64,000 nt of DNA from the NCBI GenBank assembly GCA_910578395.1, contig CAJTPZ010000001.1:1-64000 (forward strand), in the 5' to 3' direction. Source of the stretch: an uncultured Muribaculaceae bacterium. Lineage in GTDB: Bacteria; Bacteroidota; Bacteroidia; Bacteroidales; Muribaculaceae. Positions 26,438 through 35,231 of the stretch are shown piece after piece. Under the pieces are notes generated by a model. It saw only the letters and a program-made list of their open reading frames with translations. It ran no database searches and was not told the DNA's origin. Position 1 is the first letter of the stretch. The number at the start of each line of letters is the position of its first letter. A program made the translations under genes and the position numbers.

Positions 26438-28711
26438 ATGATGATCAGATATTTGATTGCCCTGATCTTGTGCACATTACTTTCTTGCCGGGTTCCGGTA
26501 GACGACAAAATATACAATTCGGGCATACATGTCATACCTGAGCCTAACGAAATGGCGATCGGACAAGGCGTTTTCACAATCGACGGCTCCACAACCATCT
26601 ATACCGAAACTGATGAATGGAATAGCGAGACTGAATTGCTAAAAGGACGACTGACAAACGCAAGCGGATATGATATAAAACTGTCAGACAAGGCTTCAGG
26701 CAACAGTATCCTCCTGAAAAAGGATAAAAGTCTTGGTAGAGAGGAGTACAAAGTCAATGTGTGCGAGGACAGCATAGAGCTGATAGCGTCAAACGGACAA
26801 GGTATGTTCTACGCCGTTCAGACTCTTCTACAACTGCTTCCTGCCGAAGTCGAAATCGGCCATCCCTCAAGATTCATTCTATCGGTTCCATGCGTAAATA
26901 TTTCCGACAGCCCGCGGTTCCGCTATCGCGGACTGATGATCGACCCTTGCCGACATTTCTTCAGTGTAGACGATCTGAAAAGGCAACTCGATGTCATGGC
27001 AATGCTTAAAATGAACCGTCTGCATCTGCACCTGACCGACAACCAGGGTTGGCGCATCGCCATAGACAAGTACCCGCAACTTGTGGAATGCTCGGCCGTA
27101 CAGGAAACATACAACGGTAAGAAATACGGCCCGTACTACTACACGAAAGAAGACATAAAAGATCTCGTAGACTATGCCGACAGGCTTCACATCGATGTTA
27201 TTCCTGAAATCGAGTTTCCGGGACACAGCCTATCCGCACTCGTAGCGTTTCCGGAACTGTCCTGTACAGGAGGTCCCTTTGAGAGCGAACAGGTGTTCGG
27301 CTACGAGGAAAATGTGTTCTGCATCGGCAACGATTCAGTCTTCACGCTCATGGAGGATATTTTGAGGGAGGTAGCAGCGATGTTCCCCTCTAAATATCTG
27401 CACATCGGAGGCGATGAGTGTGTCAAGAACCGATGGAGAGAGTGCCAGCGCTGTCAGGCTTTGGCAAAACGGCTGAATCTTAAACCGAAAGACGGACATT
27501 CAGTGGAAGAACAGTTGCAAAGCTATGGTATAAAGCGCATGGAACGTTTTATTTCCGGGGAGCTTGGCAAGCGCATGATCGGATGGGAGGAAATACTGGA
27601 GGGCGGCTTGCCAGACGAAGCTACCGTGATGAGTTGGAAAGGTACAGAATGTGGAGCAAAAGCAGCTTCTACTGGCCACGATGTTGTTATGGCGTCTATG
27701 GCCGACGGCCTTTACCTATGCTCGGCCCAGGGTGCCGACGAGGTTGAACCGGCTGCAATGGGCGGACAGTCATATCTGAAGGATGTATATGCATTTGAGC
27801 CTGTTCCGGCCGAACTTGCCCCTGACATGCACAAACATGTCATAGGCACGCAGGCATGCCTGTGGAGCGAATGGACTCCTGATGTAGACATGCTTGAGTT
27901 TCTTCTATATCCTCGTCTGATGGCCATAGCCGAAGTCGCCTGGACACTACCTGAAAAGAAAGACTGGGCCGATTTTCTTCGACGTCTCGACAACATGCAG
28001 GTGCGACTGGATGAGAAAGGAATAGGATATCATATCCCGATTCCCGAAGGCGAGCTGACAACCAACAAAGTGTTTACAGAAGATTCTGTAGTGCTGGCCT
28101 TCACCAACAGCCGCTCACTCCCCATGGTATATACAACTGACGGATCTGAGCCAGACGCAAAATCATCTATACTGCCCAGCCTTCTTGTCCTTCATGAACC
28201 TTGCACACTGAAAGTGGCATCTCTTACAGCCGGAGGCCGTCTGAGCAACGTGAGAACACTTGCTGTCGAGAAACAGAAGTTTTTACCTGCTGTCAAAAAC
28301 AAGATCACCGACAAGGTACATCTGAAATTGGCCGACGGTCTTTTCTTCAATGAAAATGATTATGAAAAAGCCAAATTCCACACCGACACGATGATCACCG
28401 CGATAGCAGACTACGGCAAAGACAAATTTGATTTCAAAAAGCCCGGTCTGGCTGTCTATACAGGATATTTTGAAGTGCCAGAATCAGGCATATACACGTT
28501 CAAGTCACTTGCCGACGAGCTTTGGGTCGGAGACAAACGTGTGATATATAACCCGACTTCATCGCGATTCTATGAGAAAAAGACGCAGATCGCACTTGAA
28601 AAAGGCATGCATCCGTTCAGACTGGTATTTTCAAACAGGTTAAAGGAAGGATTTGCGACCTGCTGGTATGAGATCGATTTTCAGTATGAACCAACTACTG
28701 AACCATCATAA
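26438..28711 (+). CDS. GH20 beta-N-acetylhexosaminidase lipoprotein
   Basis: A 757-residue exo-acting enzyme releasing terminal GlcNAc or GalNAc from glycans by substrate-assisted catalysis. Lipobox LLSC (Cys17) places it on the cell surface or periplasmic membrane. A GH20 N-terminal domain (about 25-155) precedes the barrel, with RYRGLMIDPCRHF, HLHLTDNQGWRI and the catalytic Asp-Glu pair in HIGGDEC (about 325). After the barrel come a chitobiase-C-like beta domain (TTDGSEPD) and a C-terminal PA14-like domain (TGYFEVPESGIYTF). It is the last PUL gene, 33 nt after its neighbour, and ends at a strong terminator. Confidence 0.92.
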   Translation: MMIRYLIALILCTLLSCRVPVDDKIYNSGIHVIPEPNEMAIGQGVFTIDGSTTIYTETDEWNSETELLKGRLTNASGYDIKLSDKASGNSILLKKDKSLGREEYKVNVCEDSIELIASNGQGMFYAVQTLLQLLPAEVEIGHPSRFILSVPCVNISDSPRFRYRGLMIDPCRHFFSVDDLKRQLDVMAMLKMNRLHLHLTDNQGWRIAIDKYPQLVECSAVQETYNGKKYGPYYYTKEDIKDLVDYADRLHIDVIPEIEFPGHSLSALVAFPELSCTGGPFESEQVFGYEENVFCIGNDSVFTLMEDILREVAAMFPSKYLHIGGDECVKNRWRECQRCQALAKRLNLKPKDGHSVEEQLQSYGIKRMERFISGELGKRMIGWEEILEGGLPDEATVMSWKGTECGAKAASTGHDVVMASMADGLYLCSAQGADEVEPAAMGGQSYLKDVYAFEPVPAELAPDMHKHVIGTQACLWSEWTPDVDMLEFLLYPRLMAIAEVAWTLPEKKDWADFLRRLDNMQVRLDEKGIGYHIPIPEGELTTNKVFTEDSVVLAFTNSRSLPMVYTTDGSEPDAKSSILPSLLVLHEPCTLKVASLTAGGRLSNVRTLAVEKQKFLPAVKNKITDKVHLKLADGLFFNENDYEKAKFHTDTMITAIADYGKDKFDFKKPGLAVYTGYFEVPESGIYTFKSLADELWVGDKRVIYNPTSSRFYEKKTQIALEKGMHPFRLVFSNRLKEGFATCWYEIDFQYEPTTEPS

Positions 28712-28778
28712 GCCCAACAGTAAATTCTGTATCAGACAAATTAACCACCAATAAATTCCATCAAAAGGAATATTTAGC

Positions 28779-28809
28779 AAAAAGCGCACTGAAAATCAGT
28801 GCGCTTTTT
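28779..28809. terminator. PUL terminator, bidirectional
   Basis: A perfect 14-bp stem (28779-28792 with 28796-28809) with a 3-nt loop and A/T arms ends both the PUL operon (+) and the convergent acyltransferase gene (-). Confidence 0.85.
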
Positions 28810-28891
28810 CATTTTATGATATTGTTGAGAAATAAAGCGTTTAAACCTTTTTTCCAATAAAACACATGTGATTATGGCAATTGGAAAAAGT

Positions 28892-30016
28892 TTATTTTTT
28901 ACGTGGAGCAGCTGTGCCAAGTAACCATCCACCACCAGGAATCATTGAAAGTATTTTCGATGCGAACAGAGATGACACAAATGTAGCAACCGCAATCACA
29001 GGAATAGCGGCCACTGTAGGAAGTGCCAATGTGTTTTTAAACACTATAACCCAAAGATAAAGCCAAAAGATATGCATAAGGAACATGCCATAGGAGAGGT
29101 TCGAGACCTCTACTACGGATGCAGGGACTTCATGCTGAGGTATAGCCGTAAATATCAAAAACATGCCTGCTGTAAGGGCTACGACATTAACAGTACAGAA
29201 CGCCCATCCGATCTCAAGTTCAGGCGTAACAAGTGTTACCCCCGGCTCTGCCTGGACGTAGAACGAGAGAATTGTAGCGACCGCACCGGCAATCGTCAAT
29301 GGAATGCCGACAGCCAGACGCCTATGAGCCGACCATGTGAGATGCACACGTATGTAATGAGCCAATATCAGATAGCCGAGATAACCGGAGAAATACCAAA
29401 GCATGTGATATTCGTTCCAAAAACATTGCCCCCATACTTCACCGAAAAAACGATTAAGATATGGAATGCATGTGGACAATACAAACAGCCATATAAAAAA
29501 GCGCTCCTCACGTGGTGAGACCTTTGTGAGCCAGGGTGATATAATCGGTATAAACAGATATAGGCCTATCAGAGGATACATAAACCAGAAATGTCCGGCA
29601 AGTGATGGAAAATTAAGCAGTATTCGGCTTAGATCGGTAGCCGAAGCATCGCCGTCCATCTGCCCCCACAACATAGGAAGTGTTGAGTAAAGAATCATGA
29701 AAATGACAAGTGCCGGAATTATCCTCACCGCACGCCGCTTATAGAAACTGAACGCCGACTGCCCTTCGCGCATTGGCACCAAAAGAAATGCCGACACCAT
29801 CATGAATAACGGCACCGACATGCGTGAAAAGCCGTCGTAGACCGAAACCCAAAGCCTGTCGGTCGCATCGGCAAGCATAGACACCGGACCGGCCATCTCG
29901 CCCGAAGAGGCTCCATAGAAGTTTTCACTCGCATGCACAAGCATCACCAGGAAGCATGCAAAAATACGCAGGTAGTCAAGAAACGCTATACGCTTAATTT
30001 CCATTGGTCGAAACAT
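28892..30016 (-). CDS. membrane acyltransferase (Acyltransferase 3 family)
   Basis: A polytopic inner-membrane protein of 374 residues with about ten hydrophobic segments. The N-terminus FLDYLRIFACFLVMLVHA, with its conserved Arg and His, is typical of the OafA/WecH-like family that acetylates or succinylates surface sugars. The acceptor is unknown. A second in-frame ATG at 30004 is equally plausible. It has its own promoter at 30033-30065, giving a very short leader, and no partner genes. Confidence 0.85.
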   Translation of the reverse strand: MFRPMEIKRIAFLDYLRIFACFLVMLVHASENFYGASSGEMAGPVSMLADATDRLWVSVYDGFSRMSVPLFMMVSAFLLVPMREGQSAFSFYKRRAVRIIPALVIFMILYSTLPMLWGQMDGDASATDLSRILLNFPSLAGHFWFMYPLIGLYLFIPIISPWLTKVSPREERFFIWLFVLSTCIPYLNRFFGEVWGQCFWNEYHMLWYFSGYLGYLILAHYIRVHLTWSAHRRLAVGIPLTIAGAVATILSFYVQAEPGVTLVTPELEIGWAFCTVNVVALTAGMFLIFTAIPQHEVPASVVEVSNLSYGMFLMHIFWLYLWVIVFKNTLALPTVAAIPVIAVATFVSSLFASKILSMIPGGGWLLGTAAPRKK

Positions 30017-30032
30017 GAATCGTTAATCTTTA

Positions 30033-30065
30033 CAAAGATAGGATTTTTGCTATATGTTGGCCAAA
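30033..30065 (-). promoter_or_regulatory. promoter of the acyltransferase gene
   Basis: On the minus strand TTTG (30065-30062), 21 nt, then TATCTTTG (30040-30033). Predicted start near 30026, about 10 nt before the first ATG. It sits back to back with the promoter at 30073-30102. Confidence 0.65.
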
Positions 30066-30072
30066 AACGACA

Positions 30073-30102
30073 TTGTAAGGGGCAGATTTTTTTATAAATT
30101 TG
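30073..30102 (+). promoter_or_regulatory. promoter of the TPR/PD40 gene
   Basis: TTG (30073-30075), 19 nt, then TAAATTTG (30095-30102). Predicted start near 30109, 19 nt before the ATG at 30128. Confidence 0.6.
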
Positions 30103-30127
30103 CGATCAGACTAAAAACCGCATTAAA

Positions 30128-31540
30128 ATGACACGACGTCTCATCATACTTATAACCGTAATAACCTCTTGGTTTACAATCACAGCCCAATCTACCCTCG
30201 AAGAAGCCAAACAGCTTGTTGAAAGCGGAGATCTCGAAACAGCGATACCAATGCTTGAGGAACTTGCGGCCGCCTCACCGAAAAAAGGAGATATAAATCT
30301 TCTATTGGGTACAGCGCTATACTATGCAGGCGATCATACTGGCGCCAAACAACAATGGGAAGCCGCTCTCTCTAAAAAAGTGAATGCCGCCAATCTGAAG
30401 CTGGCAGAGCTTGCGCTGATGCAGTACCGTACAGACGATGCCGAAGAGTTTGTTGAAACCTACAGAAACGGACTCAAAAGAGGGCGGAAAGTGCTCGGTC
30501 CTGATGAATCGGGCGACATCGACGACCGCATAAGCCGAGTATCGGCTATGCTTGACCGGGTTGAGAAACTTGTGATAATAGACAGCATCAATGTCGATTC
30601 CGAAATTTTTTTCCGTCAGTACGGCCTTGCCAAAAGTACCGGACGCTTCATGTTGCCGTCAGAAGCTTTCAACGGCACACATCAGGCAGCAGAGCCTACT
30701 GTTGTGTTTGAGACCGGTGACGGACGCGAGCGAATATGGGCAGTACAAAATGCCGACAACAATTTCGAGCTTGTAAGCGCCGGCCCTCTATCGGGAGGGA
30801 AATGGGATGAGCCAAGCACTCTCGGAAGTCATCTGAACGAAGGAGGCGATGCCAATTACCCATTCCTGATGAGTGATGGCATGACGCTTTATTTTGCCAA
30901 CGACGGCGAAAACTCAATAGGCGGACTGGATATTTTTATCACACGCCGTGACGGAGACGGATTTCTTCAGCCGACCAACATAGGGTTACCCTATAACTCT
31001 CCTTACAATGATTATCTTCTGGCAATAGATGAAGAAAAGGGAATCGGCTGGTGGGCAACCGACCGCAACCGCATCCCTGACATGGTTACCGTATATGTGT
31101 TCATTCCGTCGGACATGCGTGTCAACTATCCGGTCGACAGTGAGAATCTGGCAGAACGCGCACTCATCACATCGTATCGCGACACATGGGAGGATGGAAA
31201 AGATTATTCAGGTCTTATAGCTTTGGCCAGAAAAGGATCGGCTTCTGACAACGGAGACCTACAGGCCACACCACAGTTCGCACTATCTGTTCCGGGCCGC
31301 GGCACTCTGACGTCACTTCAGGATTTCCGCAACACCCGCGCCCGCGGACTTGCAAAGCAATGGCTCGACCTACGCTCACAGCTCGACCGCAAGAAAACAG
31401 AACTTGCGGCACTCAGAGAGCGATACCGCAAAGGCGACCAGTCGGTTTCAGGAAAGATTCTTGACGGAGAGACTGTCGTAGCCGCCATGCGCAACCAACT
31501 TAATATCATCGCTTCACAAGTCGCCGAAGCAGAGAAATAA
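30128..31540 (+). CDS. exported TPR and PD40-repeat protein
   Basis: A 470-residue periplasmic or outer-membrane-associated protein. A signal peptide (1-20, TITAQ) is followed by two TPR-like helical repeats (about 22-100), and then a beta-propeller-like part with PD40/TolB-type motifs (SDGMTLYFANDG, GGLDIFITRRDGDG). The end is a charged coiled coil (about 400-470). The organisation recalls PorE-like proteins of gliding or secretion systems but lacks the OmpA domain, so I do not assign that role. It is likely structural, binding peptidoglycan-associated or envelope proteins. The next gene (CstA) is 68 nt away without a clear terminator between. Confidence 0.7.
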   Translation: MTRRLIILITVITSWFTITAQSTLEEAKQLVESGDLETAIPMLEELAAASPKKGDINLLLGTALYYAGDHTGAKQQWEAALSKKVNAANLKLAELALMQYRTDDAEEFVETYRNGLKRGRKVLGPDESGDIDDRISRVSAMLDRVEKLVIIDSINVDSEIFFRQYGLAKSTGRFMLPSEAFNGTHQAAEPTVVFETGDGRERIWAVQNADNNFELVSAGPLSGGKWDEPSTLGSHLNEGGDANYPFLMSDGMTLYFANDGENSIGGLDIFITRRDGDGFLQPTNIGLPYNSPYNDYLLAIDEEKGIGWWATDRNRIPDMVTVYVFIPSDMRVNYPVDSENLAERALITSYRDTWEDGKDYSGLIALARKGSASDNGDLQATPQFALSVPGRGTLTSLQDFRNTRARGLAKQWLDLRSQLDRKKTELAALRERYRKGDQSVSGKILDGETVVAAMRNQLNIIASQVAEAEK

Positions 31541-31608
31541 CTACCGGTATATCCCGATATTATCACACAAAACCATAATTTTTTTCAAACCACACTCTTT
31601 CTGTTTCT

Positions 31609-33048
31609 GTGCAGACTCTTATCATCGCTCTTGTCGCACTCGTAGCCGGCTATCTCTTTTACGGGACATTTGTCGCCCATGTTCTCGGAATTGACCCGAC
31701 TCGCCGCACTCCAGCCTATACGCGACGTGACAATGTCGACTATCTGCCGATGCCGACATGGAAAGTTTTTCTGATACAGTTTCTGAATATCGCCGGACTC
31801 GGGCCTATTTTCGGTGCCATCATGGGCATAATGTTTGGACCGGCTGCATTTCTCTGGATCGTGCTTGGCACAATCTTCGCCGGCGCAGTACATGATTTCT
31901 GTTCTGCATTCATCTCGCTGCGGTCCGACGGAATATCCCTGCCCCAAATCATAGGAGATCAGCTTGGCAACACAATAAAACGGGTTATGAATTTGCTCAC
32001 AATTCTGCTTATGATACTTGTCGCGGCAGTGTTTGTGCTGAATCCCGCCGACATCATAGCAGGAATGACACCCGATTATCTGGACCGGACAATCTGGATC
32101 GCAGCCATTTTTATCTACTACATGCTTGCGACATTACTGCCAATCGACAAGCTCATAGGCAATCTATATCCGGTGTTTGGTTTTGCGCTGCTTTTTATGG
32201 CAGCCGGAATTCTCGGTGTTCTTATATTCGGCGACTATAATCTTACCGCCGGATGGGAGGAAGGCCTCGGAAACCGCTACACAGAAGCAGGACGCGATAC
32301 CCACCCTATATTTCCGATGATGTTTGTGTCGATCGCCTGCGGCGCGATCTCGGGCTTTCATGCCACACAATCACCTATGATGGCGCGGTGCCTGAAAAAT
32401 GAAAAACTGGCTCAGCCTGTTTTTTACGGTGCAATGGTCGCAGAAGGCGTCGTGGCTCTGATATGGGCTGCGGCAGCCATCGCATTTACCGGCGGATATG
32501 AGGAACTGGGCGAGTACATGTCTGGCGGGAAGACAGCAGGAGTGCTCGTGAAAGAGATTTCGGTAAGCTGGCTTGGAACAATAGGAGGGCTCCTCGCTCT
32601 TCTCGGTGTGGTTGCCGCTCCTATAACCTCGGGAGACACAGCTTTGAGAAGTGCCCGACTTATAGCTGCCGACATTTTCAGATTTGACCAGACTAAAGTA
32701 TGGCGACGTCTGGTTGTCTCAATTCCGCTCTTTATACTTACATACCTCATAATGTGCATAGACTACAACGTGATGTGGCGATATTTCGCATGGATCAACC
32801 AGACTCTTGCCATGTTCACACTATGGGCGATAACAGTCTGGCTGGCCAAGCGCGGGAAACCATATATCATATCACTTATCCCGGCTCTGTTTATGACAGT
32901 GGTATGCGTTACCTACATAATCTATGCTCCACGTCCCGAAGGCTTCGGTTTGTCACAGGCTCTTGCTACCTGTATAGGAACCGGTGTCGCCGCCATACTT
33001 CTCTTTATTTTCATACGACATCTGAATCAATACAACCTGATAAAATGA
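31609..33048 (+). CDS. cstA: CstA-family carbon starvation / peptide-pyruvate transporter
   Basis: An inner-membrane carrier of 479 residues, the short form of the family compared with about 700 in E. coli CstA. About 12 hydrophobic segments are visible. CstA features include FGPIFGAIMGIMFGPAAF-like loops near residue 60, HDFCSAFISLR, and SGFHATQSPMMARC in the middle. E. coli CstA and its relative BtsT carry peptides or pyruvate. The start is GTG at 31609, because no ATG is available before the first membrane helix. Its stop overlaps the next gene's start (ATGA), so the two are co-expressed. Confidence 0.88.
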   Translation: MQTLIIALVALVAGYLFYGTFVAHVLGIDPTRRTPAYTRRDNVDYLPMPTWKVFLIQFLNIAGLGPIFGAIMGIMFGPAAFLWIVLGTIFAGAVHDFCSAFISLRSDGISLPQIIGDQLGNTIKRVMNLLTILLMILVAAVFVLNPADIIAGMTPDYLDRTIWIAAIFIYYMLATLLPIDKLIGNLYPVFGFALLFMAAGILGVLIFGDYNLTAGWEEGLGNRYTEAGRDTHPIFPMMFVSIACGAISGFHATQSPMMARCLKNEKLAQPVFYGAMVAEGVVALIWAAAAIAFTGGYEELGEYMSGGKTAGVLVKEISVSWLGTIGGLLALLGVVAAPITSGDTALRSARLIAADIFRFDQTKVWRRLVVSIPLFILTYLIMCIDYNVMWRYFAWINQTLAMFTLWAITVWLAKRGKPYIISLIPALFMTVVCVTYIIYAPRPEGFGLSQALATCIGTGVAAILLFIFIRHLNQYNLIK

Positions 33049-33860
33049 ACATAGTAGATACTCTTGGCGACAGCCGTCTATATAATCTGCACTCACACAC
33101 CCAATATTGCGACGGCAAAGCCACTATGGAAGAGTTTGCTCAGGCTGCCTGCAATGCCGGATTCACCCACTACGGTTATTCACCACACTCTCCCATCTGC
33201 TTAACCAGCGACTGCAACATGTCGGAAACCGACGTGCCTGCTTTTCTCAATGAAGTCGAACGTATAAAAAGAGGCCCTTATGGAGAAAAGGTTAAATTTC
33301 ATGCATCGATGGAGATTGATTATCTCGGCAATCACTGGGGGCCTGCAATACCATATTTCCAAGATATGCCTCTCGACTACCGCATCGGGTCGGTTCATTT
33401 CATACCCAACCAAAAAGGGACATACATCGATATCGACGGAGCGGCAAGCGACTTTATAAAAAAGATGCATGATTACTTTTCCGACGACATACGCTATGTC
33501 GTAGAAAAATATTTTGAACAGATACATGAGATGATTGATGCGGGTGGCTTTGACATCATAGGCCACTTTGACAAAATCGGACACAATGGCTCTCATTATG
33601 CCGAAGGGCTCGACCATAATGACTGGTACACCGACCTGATCGATGGTGTAATAGCCCATATTGCATCAGCCGGCATAATAGCAGAGATAAACACCAAGGC
33701 AAAAAAATTACACAATCGTTTTTTCCCCGACCAGCGGCATTGGCAAAAAGTCATAGAGAGCGGAATCCCCGTAGTGGTAAACAGTGACGCCCACCACCCG
33801 CTGCTCATAAACGCCGACAGAGATATGCCTCTCGACTGGCTTGCAAGTCATAAAGTATAA
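33045..33860 (+). CDS. PHP-family phosphatase (histidinol-phosphatase-like)
   Basis: A 271-residue cytoplasmic metal-dependent phosphoesterase. The PHP motifs are clear: LHSHTQYCDGKAT near residue 12, YSPHSP, MEIDYLG, IIGHFDKIG, and NSDAHHP at the end. Its layout resembles HisJ/HisK histidinol-phosphate phosphatase, but there is no histidine gene nearby and PHP enzymes vary in substrate. The ATG overlaps the CstA stop by 4 nt, so translation is probably coupled. It stops 123 nt before the LrgA start. Confidence 0.85.
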   Translation: MNIVDTLGDSRLYNLHSHTQYCDGKATMEEFAQAACNAGFTHYGYSPHSPICLTSDCNMSETDVPAFLNEVERIKRGPYGEKVKFHASMEIDYLGNHWGPAIPYFQDMPLDYRIGSVHFIPNQKGTYIDIDGAASDFIKKMHDYFSDDIRYVVEKYFEQIHEMIDAGGFDIIGHFDKIGHNGSHYAEGLDHNDWYTDLIDGVIAHIASAGIIAEINTKAKKLHNRFFPDQRHWQKVIESGIPVVVNSDAHHPLLINADRDMPLDWLASHKV

Positions 33861-33866
33861 AAGCGA

Positions 33867-33884
33867 GAGCATTATTTAATGCTC
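33867..33884 (+). terminator. small hairpin after the PHP gene
   Basis: A 7-bp stem (33867-33873 with 33878-33884) and 4-nt loop begin 6 nt after the PHP stop. No T-run follows, so this is weak as a terminator. Confidence 0.35.
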
Positions 33885-33983
33885 CCCACCTCTACGGATG
33901 CCGGATTGCAATTTTAACAGTCCAAGAGATACAACGTAAAGAAACATTGGGTATTTTTACAGCGGTAAAAACGATTGTCTACA

Positions 33984-34352
33984 ATGATACTTCAATGCGC
34001 AGTCCTATTCGCGTTTCTTGCAATAGGAGAATTCATCGTCTACTGCACCGACATTCCCATACCGTCGAGCATAATAGGCATGTTGTTGCTTACGGTTTCT
34101 CTAAAATTGAGAATTATCCGGCTTTTCTGGGTTGACAAAATGGCCGATTTTCTTGTAAAGAATCTGGGATTCTTCTTTGTTCCAGCCGGAGTGGGACTGA
34201 TGCGATGCCTCGGGCTGATTTCCGAACAGTGGCTTCCAATTGTTGCAGCTTCAGTAATAAGTACGTTTCTGATAATCGCAGTCACCGGATGGATGCATCA
34301 GGTTGTGAGACGCAGTCTGTCACCGTCACACAACCGGCAGATAAAAGGATAA
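33984..34352 (+). CDS. LrgA/CidA-family membrane protein
   Basis: A 122-residue inner-membrane protein with four hydrophobic segments, the holin-like half of a LrgA/LrgB (CidA/CidB) pair, linked in other bacteria to murein hydrolase export, pyruvate uptake or cell lysis. The family loop IPIPSSIIGMLLL is present near residue 25, and FFFVPAGVGLM follows. I use the ATG at 33984 over a TTG at 33975. It lies 23 nt ahead of LrgB. Confidence 0.85.
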   Translation: MILQCAVLFAFLAIGEFIVYCTDIPIPSSIIGMLLLTVSLKLRIIRLFWVDKMADFLVKNLGFFFVPAGVGLMRCLGLISEQWLPIVAASVISTFLIIAVTGWMHQVVRRSLSPSHNRQIKG

Positions 34353-34375
34353 ATCTTACCAATAGACCTGCCTCA

Positions 34376-35074
34376 ATGGAATTTCTATCAAATAAAATAT
34401 TTCTGATAGCACTGACATTTACAGTGTTTCTTGCATCAAGACTTCTGCAACGTCGCACAGGAATATCGATGCTCAATCCTATTCTGGTCTCAATAATCAC
34501 ACTTATCACGATACTTATGTGCTGCGGTGTGGATTATGAGACATATAAAGAAGGAGGCGATTACATTGAGTTCTGGCTTAAGCCGGCAGTAGTCGCCCTC
34601 GGAGTTCCTCTATATCGACAACTTGAAAATATAAAAAAACAGATTCTCCCGCTTATTCTTGCCGAGCTTGCAGGATGCGTGACCGGCATAGTGTCGGTTG
34701 TTGTTATCGCAGAGCTTCTCGGTGCGACAAAAGAAGTAGTGCTTTCGCTGGCCCCCAAAGCTGTAACAACGCCTATAGCAATGGAAATATCCTCGGCTGT
34801 CGGCGGACTACCGCCGCTTACCGCCGCTGTTGTTGTATGCACCGGTATCTTCGGTGGTATGGCAGGATTCCACATGGTAAAAATAAGCCGCATAAAAAGC
34901 CCTATCGCCACAGGATTGTCTATCGGCACCGCTGCACATGCAGTAGGCACTGCTGCCGTAATGGAACGCGGAGAGCGCTACGGTGCTTTCTCGTCGCTCG
35001 GACTGATACTGAACGGCCTTCTGACAGCATTGCTGTCACCACTGATTCTTGCCCTACTCGGCTACAGCGTATAA
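34376..35074 (+). CDS. LrgB/CidB-family membrane protein
   Basis: A 232-residue protein with about seven membrane segments, partner of the LrgA protein. Characteristic motifs are LNPILVSI, GYFxPLYRQLENIKK (seen as VPLYRQLENIKK), LAPKAVTTPIAM and GTAAHAVGTAAVMERGE near the C-terminus. The last of these is the most diagnostic. The start at 34376 matches family N-termini; the frame is open further upstream inside LrgA but those residues are not family-like. Confidence 0.88.
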   Translation: MEFLSNKIFLIALTFTVFLASRLLQRRTGISMLNPILVSIITLITILMCCGVDYETYKEGGDYIEFWLKPAVVALGVPLYRQLENIKKQILPLILAELAGCVTGIVSVVVIAELLGATKEVVLSLAPKAVTTPIAMEISSAVGGLPPLTAAVVVCTGIFGGMAGFHMVKISRIKSPIATGLSIGTAAHAVGTAAVMERGERYGAFSSLGLILNGLLTALLSPLILALLGYSV

Positions 35075-35175
35075 TCCAACTGATTTTCATCGTATTAATA
35101 TTGTAAATTAATACATTGAAACGTTCTTAAAAAACAGCGTCCGACATTTTTAACAACGCAACAATAAAATAGAGA

Positions 35176-35208
35176 GGCTGCCCCGTAAATCATGATTACG
35201 ACACAGCC
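35176..35208 (-). terminator. terminator of the Gfo/Idh gene
   Basis: GGCTG/CAGCC (35176-35180 with 35204-35208) encloses a CGTAA/TTACG stem (35184-35188 with 35196-35200). On the minus strand TCTCTATTTTATTG follows. It sits 24 nt past the stop codon at 35232. Confidence 0.55.
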
Positions 35209-35231
35209 CCATCTGTTTTCAGACTTTAAAA

